Of a stretch of 64,000 bases of DNA, positions 17,544-26,539 are shown piece after piece. The notes under the pieces are model-generated. The model saw only the letters and a list, made by a program, of their open reading frames with translations. It ran no database searches and had not been told where the DNA came from. The DNA is taken from positions 2,480,001 through 2,544,000 of the forward strand of contig NZ_LT897781.1 in NCBI RefSeq assembly GCF_900188315.1. The letters are read 5' to 3'. How positions within the stretch are numbered: position 1 is the first letter of the stretch; every line of letters begins with the position of its first letter. The stretch comes from Marinobacter sp. es.042. Its GTDB lineage: Bacteria > Pseudomonadota > Gammaproteobacteria > Pseudomonadales > Oleiphilaceae. The position numbers and the translations under genes were made by a program.

Positions 17544-17570
17544 CGGGGAAACCCAATAACAGGTGAGCTT

Positions 17571-18095
17571 ATGAATCCAAAGTCTGGATTGTGTGCCGGC
17601 CTTCTGTTTTTTCTGGTAACTCCGGTCTTTGCCGAGGTTTACCGCAATGTCGATTCCTACGGCAACGTGACCTACTCTGACGAGCCCAGCGAAGGCTCTG
17701 AAACGGTAGAGGTCAAGCCGGTCACCACAATCACCCTGCCCAAGCCAGAGGTGGTCCAGGAAACCGACAAACTCCGGGAAGAAGTTCAGCGGGAAGGCGC
17801 TGCCTACGAAAGCGTTTCTTTCGTCTATCCGGATAACAACCAGGCGTTCCACAGTGGCAGCGGCGATGTTCAGTTCGAGGTTCGCAGCACCCCTGGCCTG
17901 CAGCCAGGCCACAAATACGAGGTGACCCTCGACGGCCAGCCTGTCGGTCAGAGCTCCTCCGGCTCGATTACCGTCAACAACGTGTTCCGTGGAACCCATG
18001 AAGCTCGCGCACACATCGTGGATGAAAACGGGGTTCAGGTGAAAACCGGCTCTCCGATCACATTTACTGTTCACCGCCCTTCCGCTTTGAACTGA
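17571..18095 (+). CDS. Secreted DUF4124 domain protein
   Basis: The 174-residue product has a signal peptide (cut about after residue 21, VFA-EVYRN). The DUF4124 pattern follows: VYRNVDSYGNVTYSDEPSEG, a short beta-rich repeat unit typical of small periplasmic proteins. The C-terminal 90 residues (SFVYPDNNQAFHSGSGDVQF to the end) look like an immunoglobulin-like or chitinase-accessory beta sandwich. Function is not established for the family. Its location between glnA and ntrB is shared by many Pseudomonas-type genomes. It has its own predicted sigma-70 promoter, so a role in nitrogen control is not implied. AGGTG precedes the ATG. Confidence 0.8.
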   Translation: MNPKSGLCAGLLFFLVTPVFAEVYRNVDSYGNVTYSDEPSEGSETVEVKPVTTITLPKPEVVQETDKLREEVQREGAAYESVSFVYPDNNQAFHSGSGDVQFEVRSTPGLQPGHKYEVTLDGQPVGQSSSGSITVNNVFRGTHEARAHIVDENGVQVKTGSPITFTVHRPSALN

Positions 18096-18114
18096 CCCTG
18101 CCACCCCGGCTGCG

Positions 18115-18131
18115 CGCACTATCATGGTGCG
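18115..18131 (+). promoter_or_regulatory. NtrC-like binding site upstream of ntrB
   Basis: CGCACTATCATGGTGCG keeps the GCACY-n5-GGTGC core of the NtrC dyad and departs only at the outermost pair. It overlaps the longer inverted repeat GCGCGCAC / GTGCGCGC (18112-18134). It lies about 180 bases upstream of the sigma-54-like promoter. Confidence 0.55.
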
Positions 18132-18290
18132 CGCGCACCAGAAAAAAGCCATACTCTGATCAGCAACGGGGCGAATATTCCGGGCTGTTCAGAGGCATGT
18201 TCCCGATTTGCACCAGCTTACGGCACTTTTCAGCGCCAATAGGCCCCTCTGCCCGCACTTTGCCCACTCATTTGTGAACCTGGCCCAAAG

Positions 18291-18306
18291 TGGTTCGCTT
18301 TTTGCA
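18291..18306 (+). promoter_or_regulatory. Sigma-54-like promoter of ntrBC
   Basis: TGGTTCGCTTTTTGCA has GG and GC ten bases apart and a full TTGCA -12 element; the -24 element departs at two positions. Transcription would start near 18317. Confidence 0.55.
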
Positions 18307-18325
18307 AAACTCCGGAAGTCACTTT

Positions 18326-19444
18326 ATGTCGAACCAACGGGATTCACGCATGGCACTGCCCTCGGCCCATCCAACGGGATACAAGAGCATTCTCGACAGC
18401 CTCACCACGGCTGTTCTGGTGCTCGAGGATAGCCTGGCTATCCAGTACCTCAACCCGGCCGCAGAAAGCCTGTTCGAAACCAGCATGACCCGCAGCCAGG
18501 GCCAACCTTTCCAGGATATTCTGGTCGAATCCGAAGACGCCCTGAAAACCCTTTTCGCCGCCGTTCGGAACGGGCAGTCCTACACTCGCAGAGAAGCTGA
18601 GTTTCTGCTCACGAGCGGTTCACGGCTTACGGTGGATTATTCCGTAACGCCTATCAGCCTGGAGCCGACGGAACTGCTGATCGAAATCCAGCCCAGGGAC
18701 AGGCTGATGCGAATCAGCCGTGAGGAAGACATCATCTCCCAGCAGGAGACCACCCGTATCCTGGTGAGGGGCATGGCCCACGAGATCAAGAATCCGCTGG
18801 GTGGCATCCGGGGCGCAGCCCAGCTGCTTGACCGGGAACTCAGCAGTGAAGACCAGCGGGAGTACACGCGGGTCATCATTGACGAGGCGGACCGCCTCAG
18901 AAGCCTTGTTGACCGGATGCTGGGCCCCAACAAGGCACTGAAGCTGGCGCCGACCAACATCCATGAAATCCTGGAAAGAGTGGGCACCCTGCTCGAGGCG
19001 GAAAGCAAAGGGCGACTGAATTTCGAACGGGATTACGACCCCAGCATTCCAGAGTTCAAGGGCGACAAGGAACAACTCATTCAGGCGTTCCTGAATATTG
19101 CCCGGAACGCCATGGAGGCGGCTTTCGAAAACCAGGGCGGTCACAGCTCTGAAGAGCCTCCGACCATTACCTTCCGCACCCGCACCCTGCGTCAGTTCAC
19201 CATTGGCAACCGCCGCCACAAACTGGTGTGTCGGGTCGACGTGATCGACAACGGACCCGGAATTCCGCCGGAGCTGGTGCAGAACATTTTCTATCCGATG
19301 ATCAGTGGCCGTGCCAGTGGCACCGGTCTGGGGCTTTCCATCACCCAGAGCATCATCGGTCAACACCGCGGACTGGTTGAATGCGAAAGCGAACCAGGCC
19401 GAACCGACTTCATCATCTTCCTGCCTCTGGAGGACACCCCATGA
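18326..19444 (+). CDS. ntrB: Nitrogen regulation sensor histidine kinase NtrB (GlnL)
   Basis: NtrB phosphorylates or dephosphorylates NtrC depending on PII, so it reads nitrogen status in the cytoplasm. The product has an N-terminal PAS domain (ILDSLTTAVLVLEDSLAI, LNPAAESLFE), the H box with MAHEIKNPLGGIRGAAQLL, an N box (NIARNAMEAA), and G boxes DNGPGIPPEL and GTGLGLSITQSI. No membrane segment is visible, as expected. The ATG at 18326 has GGAAG in front. If the sigma-54-like promoter is used, however, that ribosome site would lie outside the mRNA and the in-frame ATG at 18350 (preceded by GGGA) would be the start, which also fits the E. coli length better. The stop overlaps the ntrC start (ATGA). 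Confidence 0.95.
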   Translation: MSNQRDSRMALPSAHPTGYKSILDSLTTAVLVLEDSLAIQYLNPAAESLFETSMTRSQGQPFQDILVESEDALKTLFAAVRNGQSYTRREAEFLLTSGSRLTVDYSVTPISLEPTELLIEIQPRDRLMRISREEDIISQQETTRILVRGMAHEIKNPLGGIRGAAQLLDRELSSEDQREYTRVIIDEADRLRSLVDRMLGPNKALKLAPTNIHEILERVGTLLEAESKGRLNFERDYDPSIPEFKGDKEQLIQAFLNIARNAMEAAFENQGGHSSEEPPTITFRTRTLRQFTIGNRRHKLVCRVDVIDNGPGIPPELVQNIFYPMISGRASGTGLGLSITQSIIGQHRGLVECESEPGRTDFIIFLPLEDTP

Positions 19445-20868
19445 GCCAACCGGCGAACGTCTGGATCATAGACGACGACCGCAGTATTCGCTGGGTGCTG
19501 GAGCGCGCCCTTAACCAGGCCGGTATGCAGCCCCGAGTTTTTGACAGTGGTGAAAGCATCATGATGCGGCTGGAGCACGAACAGCCGGATGCCATCGTCA
19601 GCGATATCCGGATGCCCGGCGTTGACGGCATCACCCTGCTTTCCCAGATTGTGGACGTTCACCCGGACGTGCCCGTGATCATAATGACCGCCCACTCGGA
19701 CCTCGAGAGCGCGGTGACCAGCTACCAGACCGGCGCGTTTGAATACCTTCCCAAGCCCTTTGATGTAGATGACGCCGTGGCGCTGGTCAAACGCGCTGTG
19801 GCCCATAGCCACGAGAAGCGGGCCAGTGGTGAGCCTCAGGCCGAGATGGCCCAGCGAAACGCCGAAATTATTGGTGAAGCACCGGCCATGCAGGAAGTTT
19901 TCCGCGCGATTGGCAGGCTGTCCCACTCCAATATTACCGTGCTGATCAACGGCGAGAGCGGGACAGGCAAGGAGCTGGTGGCCCAAGCACTGCATAACCA
20001 CAGCCCCAGGGCCAACCACCCGTTCATTGCCCTGAACATGGCCGCCATCCCCAAAGATCTGATTGAATCCGAACTGTTTGGCCACGAAAAAGGCGCCTTT
20101 ACCGGTGCCGGCGCCGCCCGCCAGGGTCGTTTTGAACAGGCCAACGGCGGCACCCTTTTCCTCGATGAAATCGGCGACATGCCCGCGGACACCCAGACCC
20201 GACTATTGCGGGTTCTGGCCGATGGCGAGTTCTACCGCGTAGGTGGCACCACCCCGATAAAGGTGGATGTGCGCATCATCGCGGCAACGCACCAGGATCT
20301 GGAAAAGCTGGTCCAGGCGGGCACCTTCCGTGAAGACCTCTTCCACCGCCTGAACGTTATTCGCGTGCACCTGCCCAAGCTGGCCGAGCGTCGGGAAGAC
20401 ATCCCCCGCCTGATGCAGCACTTCCTGAAACGGGCCGCAAAAGAGCTGGCCGTTGAGCCGAAGATCCTGCGCGAAGAAGCGGAAGAATACCTGACCACCC
20501 TGCCCTGGCCGGGCAACGTCCGCCAGCTGGAGAACACCTGCCGCTGGCTGACCGTCATGGCCAGCGGTCGCGAGATCCACATTGATGACCTGCCCCCGGA
20601 ATTGCTGCACCAGGCAGAAACACCGACCACCGGGACAACCTGGCAGGAAGGCCTTAAAAACTGGGCCGAACAGGAACTCAAGCGGGGCAAGAAGGGCATT
20701 CTCGATACGGCCGTGCCCGAGTTCGAGAAAATCATGATCGAGACTGCCCTGAAGCACACCGGCGGCAGACGCCGTGATGCGTCAATACTGCTGGGCTGGG
20801 GACGGAATACTTTGACCCGGAAGATCAACGAACTGGGGATGGATCATCCGGAACACGAAGACGACTGA
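19441..20868 (+). CDS. ntrC: Nitrogen regulation response regulator NtrC (GlnG), sigma-54 activator
   Basis: NtrC binds TGCACC-n5-GGTGCA enhancers and drives sigma-54 RNA polymerase when phosphorylated. The 475 residues show a receiver domain with the phosphorylated Asp55 (AIVSDIRMPG), an AAA+ domain with the Walker A GESGTGKE and the sigma-54 contact loop GAFTGAG, Walker B GGTLFLDEIGDMP, and a C-terminal Fis-type helix-turn-helix (RRRDASILLGWGRNTLTRKI). The ATG at 19441 has GGAGG upstream and overlaps the ntrB stop by four bases, showing tight coupling. Likely targets in this window are the glnA control region and its own operon. A strong terminator follows. Confidence 0.97.
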   Translation: MSQPANVWIIDDDRSIRWVLERALNQAGMQPRVFDSGESIMMRLEHEQPDAIVSDIRMPGVDGITLLSQIVDVHPDVPVIIMTAHSDLESAVTSYQTGAFEYLPKPFDVDDAVALVKRAVAHSHEKRASGEPQAEMAQRNAEIIGEAPAMQEVFRAIGRLSHSNITVLINGESGTGKELVAQALHNHSPRANHPFIALNMAAIPKDLIESELFGHEKGAFTGAGAARQGRFEQANGGTLFLDEIGDMPADTQTRLLRVLADGEFYRVGGTTPIKVDVRIIAATHQDLEKLVQAGTFREDLFHRLNVIRVHLPKLAERREDIPRLMQHFLKRAAKELAVEPKILREEAEEYLTTLPWPGNVRQLENTCRWLTVMASGREIHIDDLPPELLHQAETPTTGTTWQEGLKNWAEQELKRGKKGILDTAVPEFEKIMIETALKHTGGRRRDASILLGWGRNTLTRKINELGMDHPEHEDD

Positions 20869-20903
20869 CGATTGGCGAGCCGCCGGGGTTCGTTGATGTT
20901 TTG

Positions 20904-20931
20904 GGGCAGGACTCAGGTCCTGCCCTTTTTT
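20904..20931 (+). terminator. Rho-independent terminator of ntrBC
   Basis: The nine-base stem GGGCAGGAC / GTCCTGCCC with loop TCAG is followed by TTTTTT. The T run touches the stop codon of the convergent mshQ gene. Confidence 0.93.
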
Positions 20932-23900
20932 ATCGTTCCTGCCAGTAGATCACTCTGTCGTGGCCCCGATAGACGCCGAAGGTTGCCAGCCCAACCGGAT
21001 CTTCGAGAGTGCCATCATCATTCCAATCAAACTCCAACCAGGCGTCGACATTCCAGACCAACGAATCGGTTCCACGGGTTCCGTTCGGCACGAGTTCCAG
21101 CGGCGGAGCCTCGCCCATTGAGAAGGTGTCACTCGGAGGCGCGCCGGCACTGGGCGAATTATGGTTTGCCGAATTGGTCAAATCAGCCGTATTCCAGGTT
21201 GTGCAGCTATCATCCATGTGGGTCATGAAACGGGATCCGTCCCAGTATTCAAGTCTGAACGGCATTGGGAGCGATCCAATGTTTTCAGGACCGTAGACAT
21301 TTTCCAGAGAGAACCGGCCAAACCGGATATCGAACGCGGCCGCCGGTGTGAATGGGTAGGGAGCAGCGGCGGCCGCCACACCATCAGAGTCAACCAGACT
21401 GGTCACAGAAAATTCAAGCTTGGGAACGAATGGCGCAATCTGGGCATCGGAGGTTTTGTTATACGCGAAGCTGTCAGACGGAGAGAAATCGTAACGCATC
21501 AATCCAGAGCCAAGAGAAGACACCGGAGCTGTGAGGCTGCCGCCAAACTCGGTTGGAGAGAGCGCCATAAAAGCGCCAGCTCTGTCGACGGCTGCAGTGT
21601 CGGAGCTTGGATACAAGCGGTTGATATCAGATGCCACAAGCTTCTGAAAGCCAGCGAATGTGTAGTTCAGGGTGCGAGTTCCCTGCACAGAGAGCGGCTC
21701 AATGGTCAACGACGGCGTAACCAGCCAGTCAAAGGCTTCTCCGGTGTACGCAAAAGGAGAGCCTGTCGAGCACTGCGCTTCAAACTCGCCGGGGTCGACG
21801 GATACCTGAAAACGATCAGGATAAAAGCGTCCGATCGGCAGACTACTCCCACTGGAAACATCTCGCCCCAGATAGCTCCCTGGTACAGGAGAAGCCTCAA
21901 AACGGAAAACACCGACCTCCGAGACCTCTGCTCCAACAACTTCTTCCGCCGATGAAGACCTTGTGTGGGAATAGCTGACCGGCGAAACGGAGCCGGATGC
22001 CCCGCCAGCCGGTTGAACCAGAGTAGTGGACAACGGGATATCGAGTAATCGGAAGTTCGGCGTGACCGGATTACCCTGGCACAGGTCGCCATCACCACTC
22101 TGCTCCCAGCCTACAGCGGTAATCGAGAGACCAAATGACTGTCCGGCTTTCCTGAATGCAGGACAGGTCGAGTCTCCGGCCGAACAATCACCCGCCGATG
22201 TCACGCAGAAGCCGGCTGGAACACTGACAAAACTGTCTGCTCCCGGAATTTGCAAACCGTCATCGTTGGTTGCTGCTGAACCGAGATAGAGGGCGTCGAG
22301 ATTTATCAGGCCCGCATCGGGGTAGAGAACATCCACCTCTGCAATACCGCCAGCACCGAACTGAAGGCTGATCGGCGTGGCGTTGGACTGGCCGGAGCCA
22401 ACAGCCGTATTGTCAACGAACACCGGACGACTCTCGGGGCGACCGGTCGGTCCCGGATCAACATAGGTCGACCAGAAATTCACCTCCCGCTGCACATTCT
22501 CAAAAGCCGGAACGCAGGCGCCAGTCTGGTTATCCCGGCGCACGGCGCTTATCTGGATTGAGGTCGCTGGCTGGTGAGAAATCAGGTCTGGTATATCGAA
22601 GGCCAGACCCGCATCAAGGAAAGGTAGATCGCAAGCGGCGGCGGAAACGCTGCCGCCTCCATTATCACAGAGCGTCTGGGTAAAGGCCTTCGTTGAAGGA
22701 TTTGAGGATGCAATGGCGAGGCTCGCCGTTCCCGCCGTCGTGATCTGCAGTTGGCGGGTAGCCTGGCCGCCACTGAATGCAAAACTGTCACCACCAACCC
22801 ACCCCGAAGGGCTTAATGTCACATCCACCTGATCCGTGAAAAGCACGCTGCAATCGGCATTTTCACAGGCCCTGACCGTTACTGTTTCCGGCTGACAGGT
22901 CAGTGCTGTGCCATCATGCACAAACTCGAAGTGATCAACCAACTTCCCAACCGGATTCAGCTTTTCTGCGCAAAGCTGCAAATTGTCGAGCTCATGGATG
23001 TTGGTCGAACCACCCGTTGAGCCAGTCAACGAGAGATAGAAATTCTGAGGGGTCGGCGGTTGATTCGGAAAACTGCTCAGGTCCAGTTGAACAAGCTGTT
23101 GGAAGTTGTTGCCTGTTCCGGAAACATCCCTTTCGACGGAGACAATCGGACCGATCCCCCCTCTTGAGTCCACAATAATTCGGTAGCGGTGGGGCGTCGG
23201 ATTGTTTCCAGGCTGGTCGATCCCCGGGTTCAGTGAGCTTGTCCCCCCGAGGTATTGGTAGTTGCTCTGGGCGGCACCACGTATGGCGACGGCGTCCCGA
23301 ACAAATCCGGTACCGCCAACGCGCCCTTCAGTAGCCCTGGAAAAGTTGCCGAATTCGTCCAGACCAATCCCGAGCCAACCGCCCGCGAAACCGGGATCGC
23401 CGTTGTTGCGCTGTGCGTATCCAAGGGAGCCCCCGAAGCTGCCAGGCTGAGGGGTAACCGAGGCATCCGAAAGAACAACCGTCAGGCCATCAGCACCATT
23501 GCCGCCATACGCAAAATAGTCGAACTCAAGTCGCACATAGTTGTCCGCTCCCGGAATCAGGTTCTGGAACGTTGCCGCTGTCGCCTGGTTCCCGGAGGCC
23601 TCTGTCATGCGGAGGCGGCCGTTTACAATACCAGGTGTAAAGCTGCCGCTTGAAACATTGGTGATCCAGTCATCGGGTGACAGGGTGGCAGCACCAAAGG
23701 TGTCGCCTGCGCAAGTCAGTGGAGAGGAGTTGCCGTCAATGACAACATCATCGATGTGCCAGAAATCGAAGTTGCCACTATTGCCCGATTCCTGAACGAA
23801 CCGTATCCGGAAATCACCGTGAAATGCATCGGGCGGCAGTGTAAAGACGACGTCGCCGGATTCACCGTCGGTCCCGTTGCCGGGGTATCGATCAATCAGA

Positions 23901-25354
23901 TCCCAGTTGCCTGCATCATCAAGGTACTCGACTCGAAGGTCTTCCCCGCCATCAGGGTCTTCACTGAACGCATCATCGCCTCGCCTCCACCAATAGGCGA
24001 CGGTGCCCGATGTCAGCCCTGAAAGATCGCGAGGCGCAAGTGTGACCCCGGCGAAGCCGCTTGAGGTATAAAGAGAACGCGTGGGGCTCTTGTTGGTTTG
24101 CGAACTGATACCGGCATCGCCGCCAGGTGCTGTCACAACAGACCAATCCGGCCCAAGCGAATTGCGTTCGAAATCGTCGCAGAACAGGGCAGTCAATGTG
24201 CTGCAGAACCCGCCGGTTTCCTCATTACCGATTACGAAGAAGGCCCCGGGATCGGAGAGGTTGTTGTAGTGGGTTCTCAGCCAGCCGCCAGAGCGGGCAC
24301 CGGAAGAGATTCGAACTTCATCAACGTCACCATTCAAGATGGTTTCACCATTGCCCTGCACGATGCCATAGCCAGATCTGAAGGGCTGTGAGGTTATGTT
24401 GAGCGTTCTACCTGCACAGTCATTATCGGATGCAACCTGTTGCCCGTTAATGTAAGCGCGAGTAGTGGTGCCGTCGAAACTGATGGCGTAGTGGGCCCAT
24501 CCGGTACTGGCACTGCCGCCATCGAACCATGCCTCCGTGTTGCCGCAGGTTACCCCCCAGGTGATGCCGTTGTTCTGCCTGACGGCAATTCGAAAAAAGT
24601 AGTTGGCGCCCCAGCCAATAACATTGCCTTTCCAGAGAATCGGGTGATGATCGCTTCCTGACTGGTTGCCGGATACCCTTGCCCAGGCTTCGGCAGTGAA
24701 GCTCGTTGACAGCCCCGGGTCACCGAAATCGAAAAATCGTACCGCCGGATCTTCAGATTGCCCGTTAGCGAACTGCCCCGGATGCGCTCTTGCACCGGCG
24801 ACAATGCCATTGTTGAGATACGTCGGGTAGTTGTTGCCCTGCCCTAGCAGATCTCCATTATTCAGGTTGGCGGTCGAGTCCTCTAACGTGGTTTGCCGGC
24901 CACCTGACTCTTCCAGGTGGTGAACCATCTGAAAGTCGTTGTCCCAGGTGCCAGCCGAACTCTCCTGGTTTCCAGCCGATGGATTGCCGTAATAAAGGTA
25001 GAGACTGGAATTGGCGGATGCTGGCAGGGTTGGAATCCGGATCCACGCCACCAGCTCACCGGTATTTCCATCATAGCGCTCCAGCTCATGGTCAAGCTGG
25101 GTTCCATCCTCAAGGGCGAAAACAATGTCATCGCCGTCTGCTTGTGCGGAGCTGGCCAGATCTGAGTCTATTGCCCTGAACATAACGGTGAAATCTGACT
25201 GATCACCCACCACCTGGCTGGCCTGGATCTGGATCGCCTTGCGGTAATTCCAGTCAGGATCAAACCATGCGGCCTCAGAAAATCCGGCCCAGGCCATTAA
25301 AACCAGTACAGATAGCAAACCGGATATCGGGCGGTTGGTTCTGGTCCACTTCAT
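20930..25354 (-). CDS. mshQ: MSHA biogenesis protein MshQ, large modular lectin-like exported protein (DUF6701)
   Basis: This 1474-residue protein is the last gene of the MSHA locus. A signal peptide (about 1-28) precedes a DUF2341-type segment starting WFDPDWNYRKAIQI (about 30-120). A LamG/concanavalin-like domain lies at about 220-350 (AEAWARVSGNQSG to DVDEVRISSG). A beta-rich module follows at about 388-536 (ALFCDDFERNSLG to DDVVIDG). An L-type-lectin-like domain is at about 550-798 (LRMTEASGNQATAATF, YFAYGGNGADGLTVVLSD). The long C-terminal DUF6701 region contains many cysteines. MshQ homologues are known by position only; a tip or adhesive role of this multi-lectin protein is inference. 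The ATG overlaps the mshP stop (ATGA). Domain edges are estimates by eye. Confidence 0.88.
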   Translation of the reverse strand: MKWTRTNRPISGLLSVLVLMAWAGFSEAAWFDPDWNYRKAIQIQASQVVGDQSDFTVMFRAIDSDLASSAQADGDDIVFALEDGTQLDHELERYDGNTGELVAWIRIPTLPASANSSLYLYYGNPSAGNQESSAGTWDNDFQMVHHLEESGGRQTTLEDSTANLNNGDLLGQGNNYPTYLNNGIVAGARAHPGQFANGQSEDPAVRFFDFGDPGLSTSFTAEAWARVSGNQSGSDHHPILWKGNVIGWGANYFFRIAVRQNNGITWGVTCGNTEAWFDGGSASTGWAHYAISFDGTTTRAYINGQQVASDNDCAGRTLNITSQPFRSGYGIVQGNGETILNGDVDEVRISSGARSGGWLRTHYNNLSDPGAFFVIGNEETGGFCSTLTALFCDDFERNSLGPDWSVVTAPGGDAGISSQTNKSPTRSLYTSSGFAGVTLAPRDLSGLTSGTVAYWWRRGDDAFSEDPDGGEDLRVEYLDDAGNWDLIDRYPGNGTDGESGDVVFTLPPDAFHGDFRIRFVQESGNSGNFDFWHIDDVVIDGNSSPLTCAGDTFGAATLSPDDWITNVSSGSFTPGIVNGRLRMTEASGNQATAATFQNLIPGADNYVRLEFDYFAYGGNGADGLTVVLSDASVTPQPGSFGGSLGYAQRNNGDPGFAGGWLGIGLDEFGNFSRATEGRVGGTGFVRDAVAIRGAAQSNYQYLGGTSSLNPGIDQPGNNPTPHRYRIIVDSRGGIGPIVSVERDVSGTGNNFQQLVQLDLSSFPNQPPTPQNFYLSLTGSTGGSTNIHELDNLQLCAEKLNPVGKLVDHFEFVHDGTALTCQPETVTVRACENADCSVLFTDQVDVTLSPSGWVGGDSFAFSGGQATRQLQITTAGTASLAIASSNPSTKAFTQTLCDNGGGSVSAAACDLPFLDAGLAFDIPDLISHQPATSIQISAVRRDNQTGACVPAFENVQREVNFWSTYVDPGPTGRPESRPVFVDNTAVGSGQSNATPISLQFGAGGIAEVDVLYPDAGLINLDALYLGSAATNDDGLQIPGADSFVSVPAGFCVTSAGDCSAGDSTCPAFRKAGQSFGLSITAVGWEQSGDGDLCQGNPVTPNFRLLDIPLSTTLVQPAGGASGSVSPVSYSHTRSSSAEEVVGAEVSEVGVFRFEASPVPGSYLGRDVSSGSSLPIGRFYPDRFQVSVDPGEFEAQCSTGSPFAYTGEAFDWLVTPSLTIEPLSVQGTRTLNYTFAGFQKLVASDINRLYPSSDTAAVDRAGAFMALSPTEFGGSLTAPVSSLGSGLMRYDFSPSDSFAYNKTSDAQIAPFVPKLEFSVTSLVDSDGVAAAAAPYPFTPAAAFDIRFGRFSLENVYGPENIGSLPMPFRLEYWDGSRFMTHMDDSCTTWNTADLTNSANHNSPSAGAPPSDTFSMGEAPPLELVPNGTRGTDSLVWNVDAWLEFDWNDDGTLEDPVGLATFGVYRGHDRVIYWQER

Positions 25355-25764
25355 CTGACACGCACCTCAATTTTCCGGACAGCCCGATCAGGTCCGCTGC
25401 CACACTGCCCCGTACTGGCAATCGAAAAAACCGTGTTGCCACCGGGGCCACTGATGTTTTCTGTAACGGATTCACAGGTCAGCGCAGCGCTGCAACCGTT
25501 GAGCGCTGATGCGGAGAAGGACAAAGGCGTTGTCAAAGCGCTGCAATTACCCGCCTCAAGCACATCCCTCACGGCCACCTGCGCGCCACTCTCAGCTGCA
25601 TAGAACGCCCTCTGGGACTGAATCTGCAGGCTGACAGAGTCACCGCTGGCCTGCTGCAGTTGAGCCATGCCAATCACCAGGAGAGCCAGGACGGTGATAA
25701 TGAATAACGCAACGGGCAGACCTGCGCCGCCCTGATTAACCAGATTACGAGGTTCAGGGTACAT
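25351..25764 (-). CDS. mshP: MSHA minor pilin-like protein MshP
   Basis: The 137-residue product begins MYPEPRNLVNQGGAGLPVAL, then a hydrophobic helix (LFIITVLALLVIGM), then the PilX-like segment SQRAFYAAESGAQVAVRDVL and paired cysteines. It belongs to the MshP/PilX/GspK-type minor pilins. The glutamate normally at position 5 of the mature pilin is missing, since the region reads GAGLPVALF. I use the ATG at 25764, just before the usual short leader; it overlaps the mshO end by 11 bases. The frame is open 21 codons further up inside mshO. The gene is coupled to mshQ by ATGA. Confidence 0.83.
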   Translation of the reverse strand: MYPEPRNLVNQGGAGLPVALFIITVLALLVIGMAQLQQASGDSVSLQIQSQRAFYAAESGAQVAVRDVLEAGNCSALTTPLSFSASALNGCSAALTCESVTENISGPGGNTVFSIASTGQCGSGPDRAVRKIEVRVR

Positions 25765-26539
25765 TGCGAATCTGAACCTCCTGGCTGATATCGGTAGTCT
25801 CACCGGAATCCGGATCCGCCAGCGCAAAGCCGAACGAAACCACCGCGCCTCGCTGCAGGCTTGGCGGTGTTACCTGGAAATTCAGCGAGTTGTTGGCCAG
25901 TGTCGTGGCCATGACTTCCCGATCCGGATAGCTCGACGGCAGGCCCGATGCGGGTGAGGTGTTGATGCCGTAGTTCCGGTACCGATACAGATACACCCCT
26001 ACCTGACACACAGAAACCGGCTCGCCCACAATATAAAATCGGCGCTCCGGCGACTGCGCCGAAAAACGGTGTGTTGCCCCTGAATCGAAGGTAACGGTCA
26101 CTGGCGAAGCACCGGAGGGCATCGTCGCCGGTGGCGAGATCGGACCGGGACTGCCCGGGCTGTAAACGTCTGAGCCATAGCCATACACCACCACTCGTCC
26201 AAAGGCGGATGCGCCGCCTGGCAGTGGCACAGCCTGAAATGAATCCGGATTTGCACCCCGGGGAAGATCGAGATAGTTGGAGGCGGCCAGGATCGGCATC
26301 CACTCAAGGCAGCTGCCACTCGCATTGGTTCTGATTGATGTTGGCAGTGCCTCCCGAACCTCGCGACTGATCTGCTCGCTGATCACCACCCCCGCCAGGG
26401 AACGCTGTTGCCGGGAGCTGACATCCAGTGCGCCCTGCGTGGACAGACTGACAAAGCGGACCGAGATGGTGGCAACAATGGCCAGCAAGACGATCACAAT
26501 GACAAGTTCAACGAGGGTAAAACCGCGATACCGATGCAT
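25754..26539 (-). CDS. mshO: MSHA minor pilin MshO
   Basis: This 261-residue prepilin has a five-residue leader-like start, the processing site G-FTLVELVIVIV with Glu5, and a long hydrophobic helix. A large globular head follows with ALPTSIRTNASGSCLEW. This length and the region REVREALPTS fit MshO, a minor pilin of the MSHA cluster comparable to GspJ/PilW. It is inserted in the inner membrane, and the leader is cut by a prepilin peptidase not encoded here. Its start touches the mshD stop, so the genes are coupled. Confidence 0.9.
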   Translation of the reverse strand: MHRYRGFTLVELVIVIVLLAIVATISVRFVSLSTQGALDVSSRQQRSLAGVVISEQISREVREALPTSIRTNASGSCLEWMPILAASNYLDLPRGANPDSFQAVPLPGGASAFGRVVVYGYGSDVYSPGSPGPISPPATMPSGASPVTVTFDSGATHRFSAQSPERRFYIVGEPVSVCQVGVYLYRYRNYGINTSPASGLPSSYPDREVMATTLANNSLNFQVTPPSLQRGAVVSFGFALADPDSGETTDISQEVQIRNVP

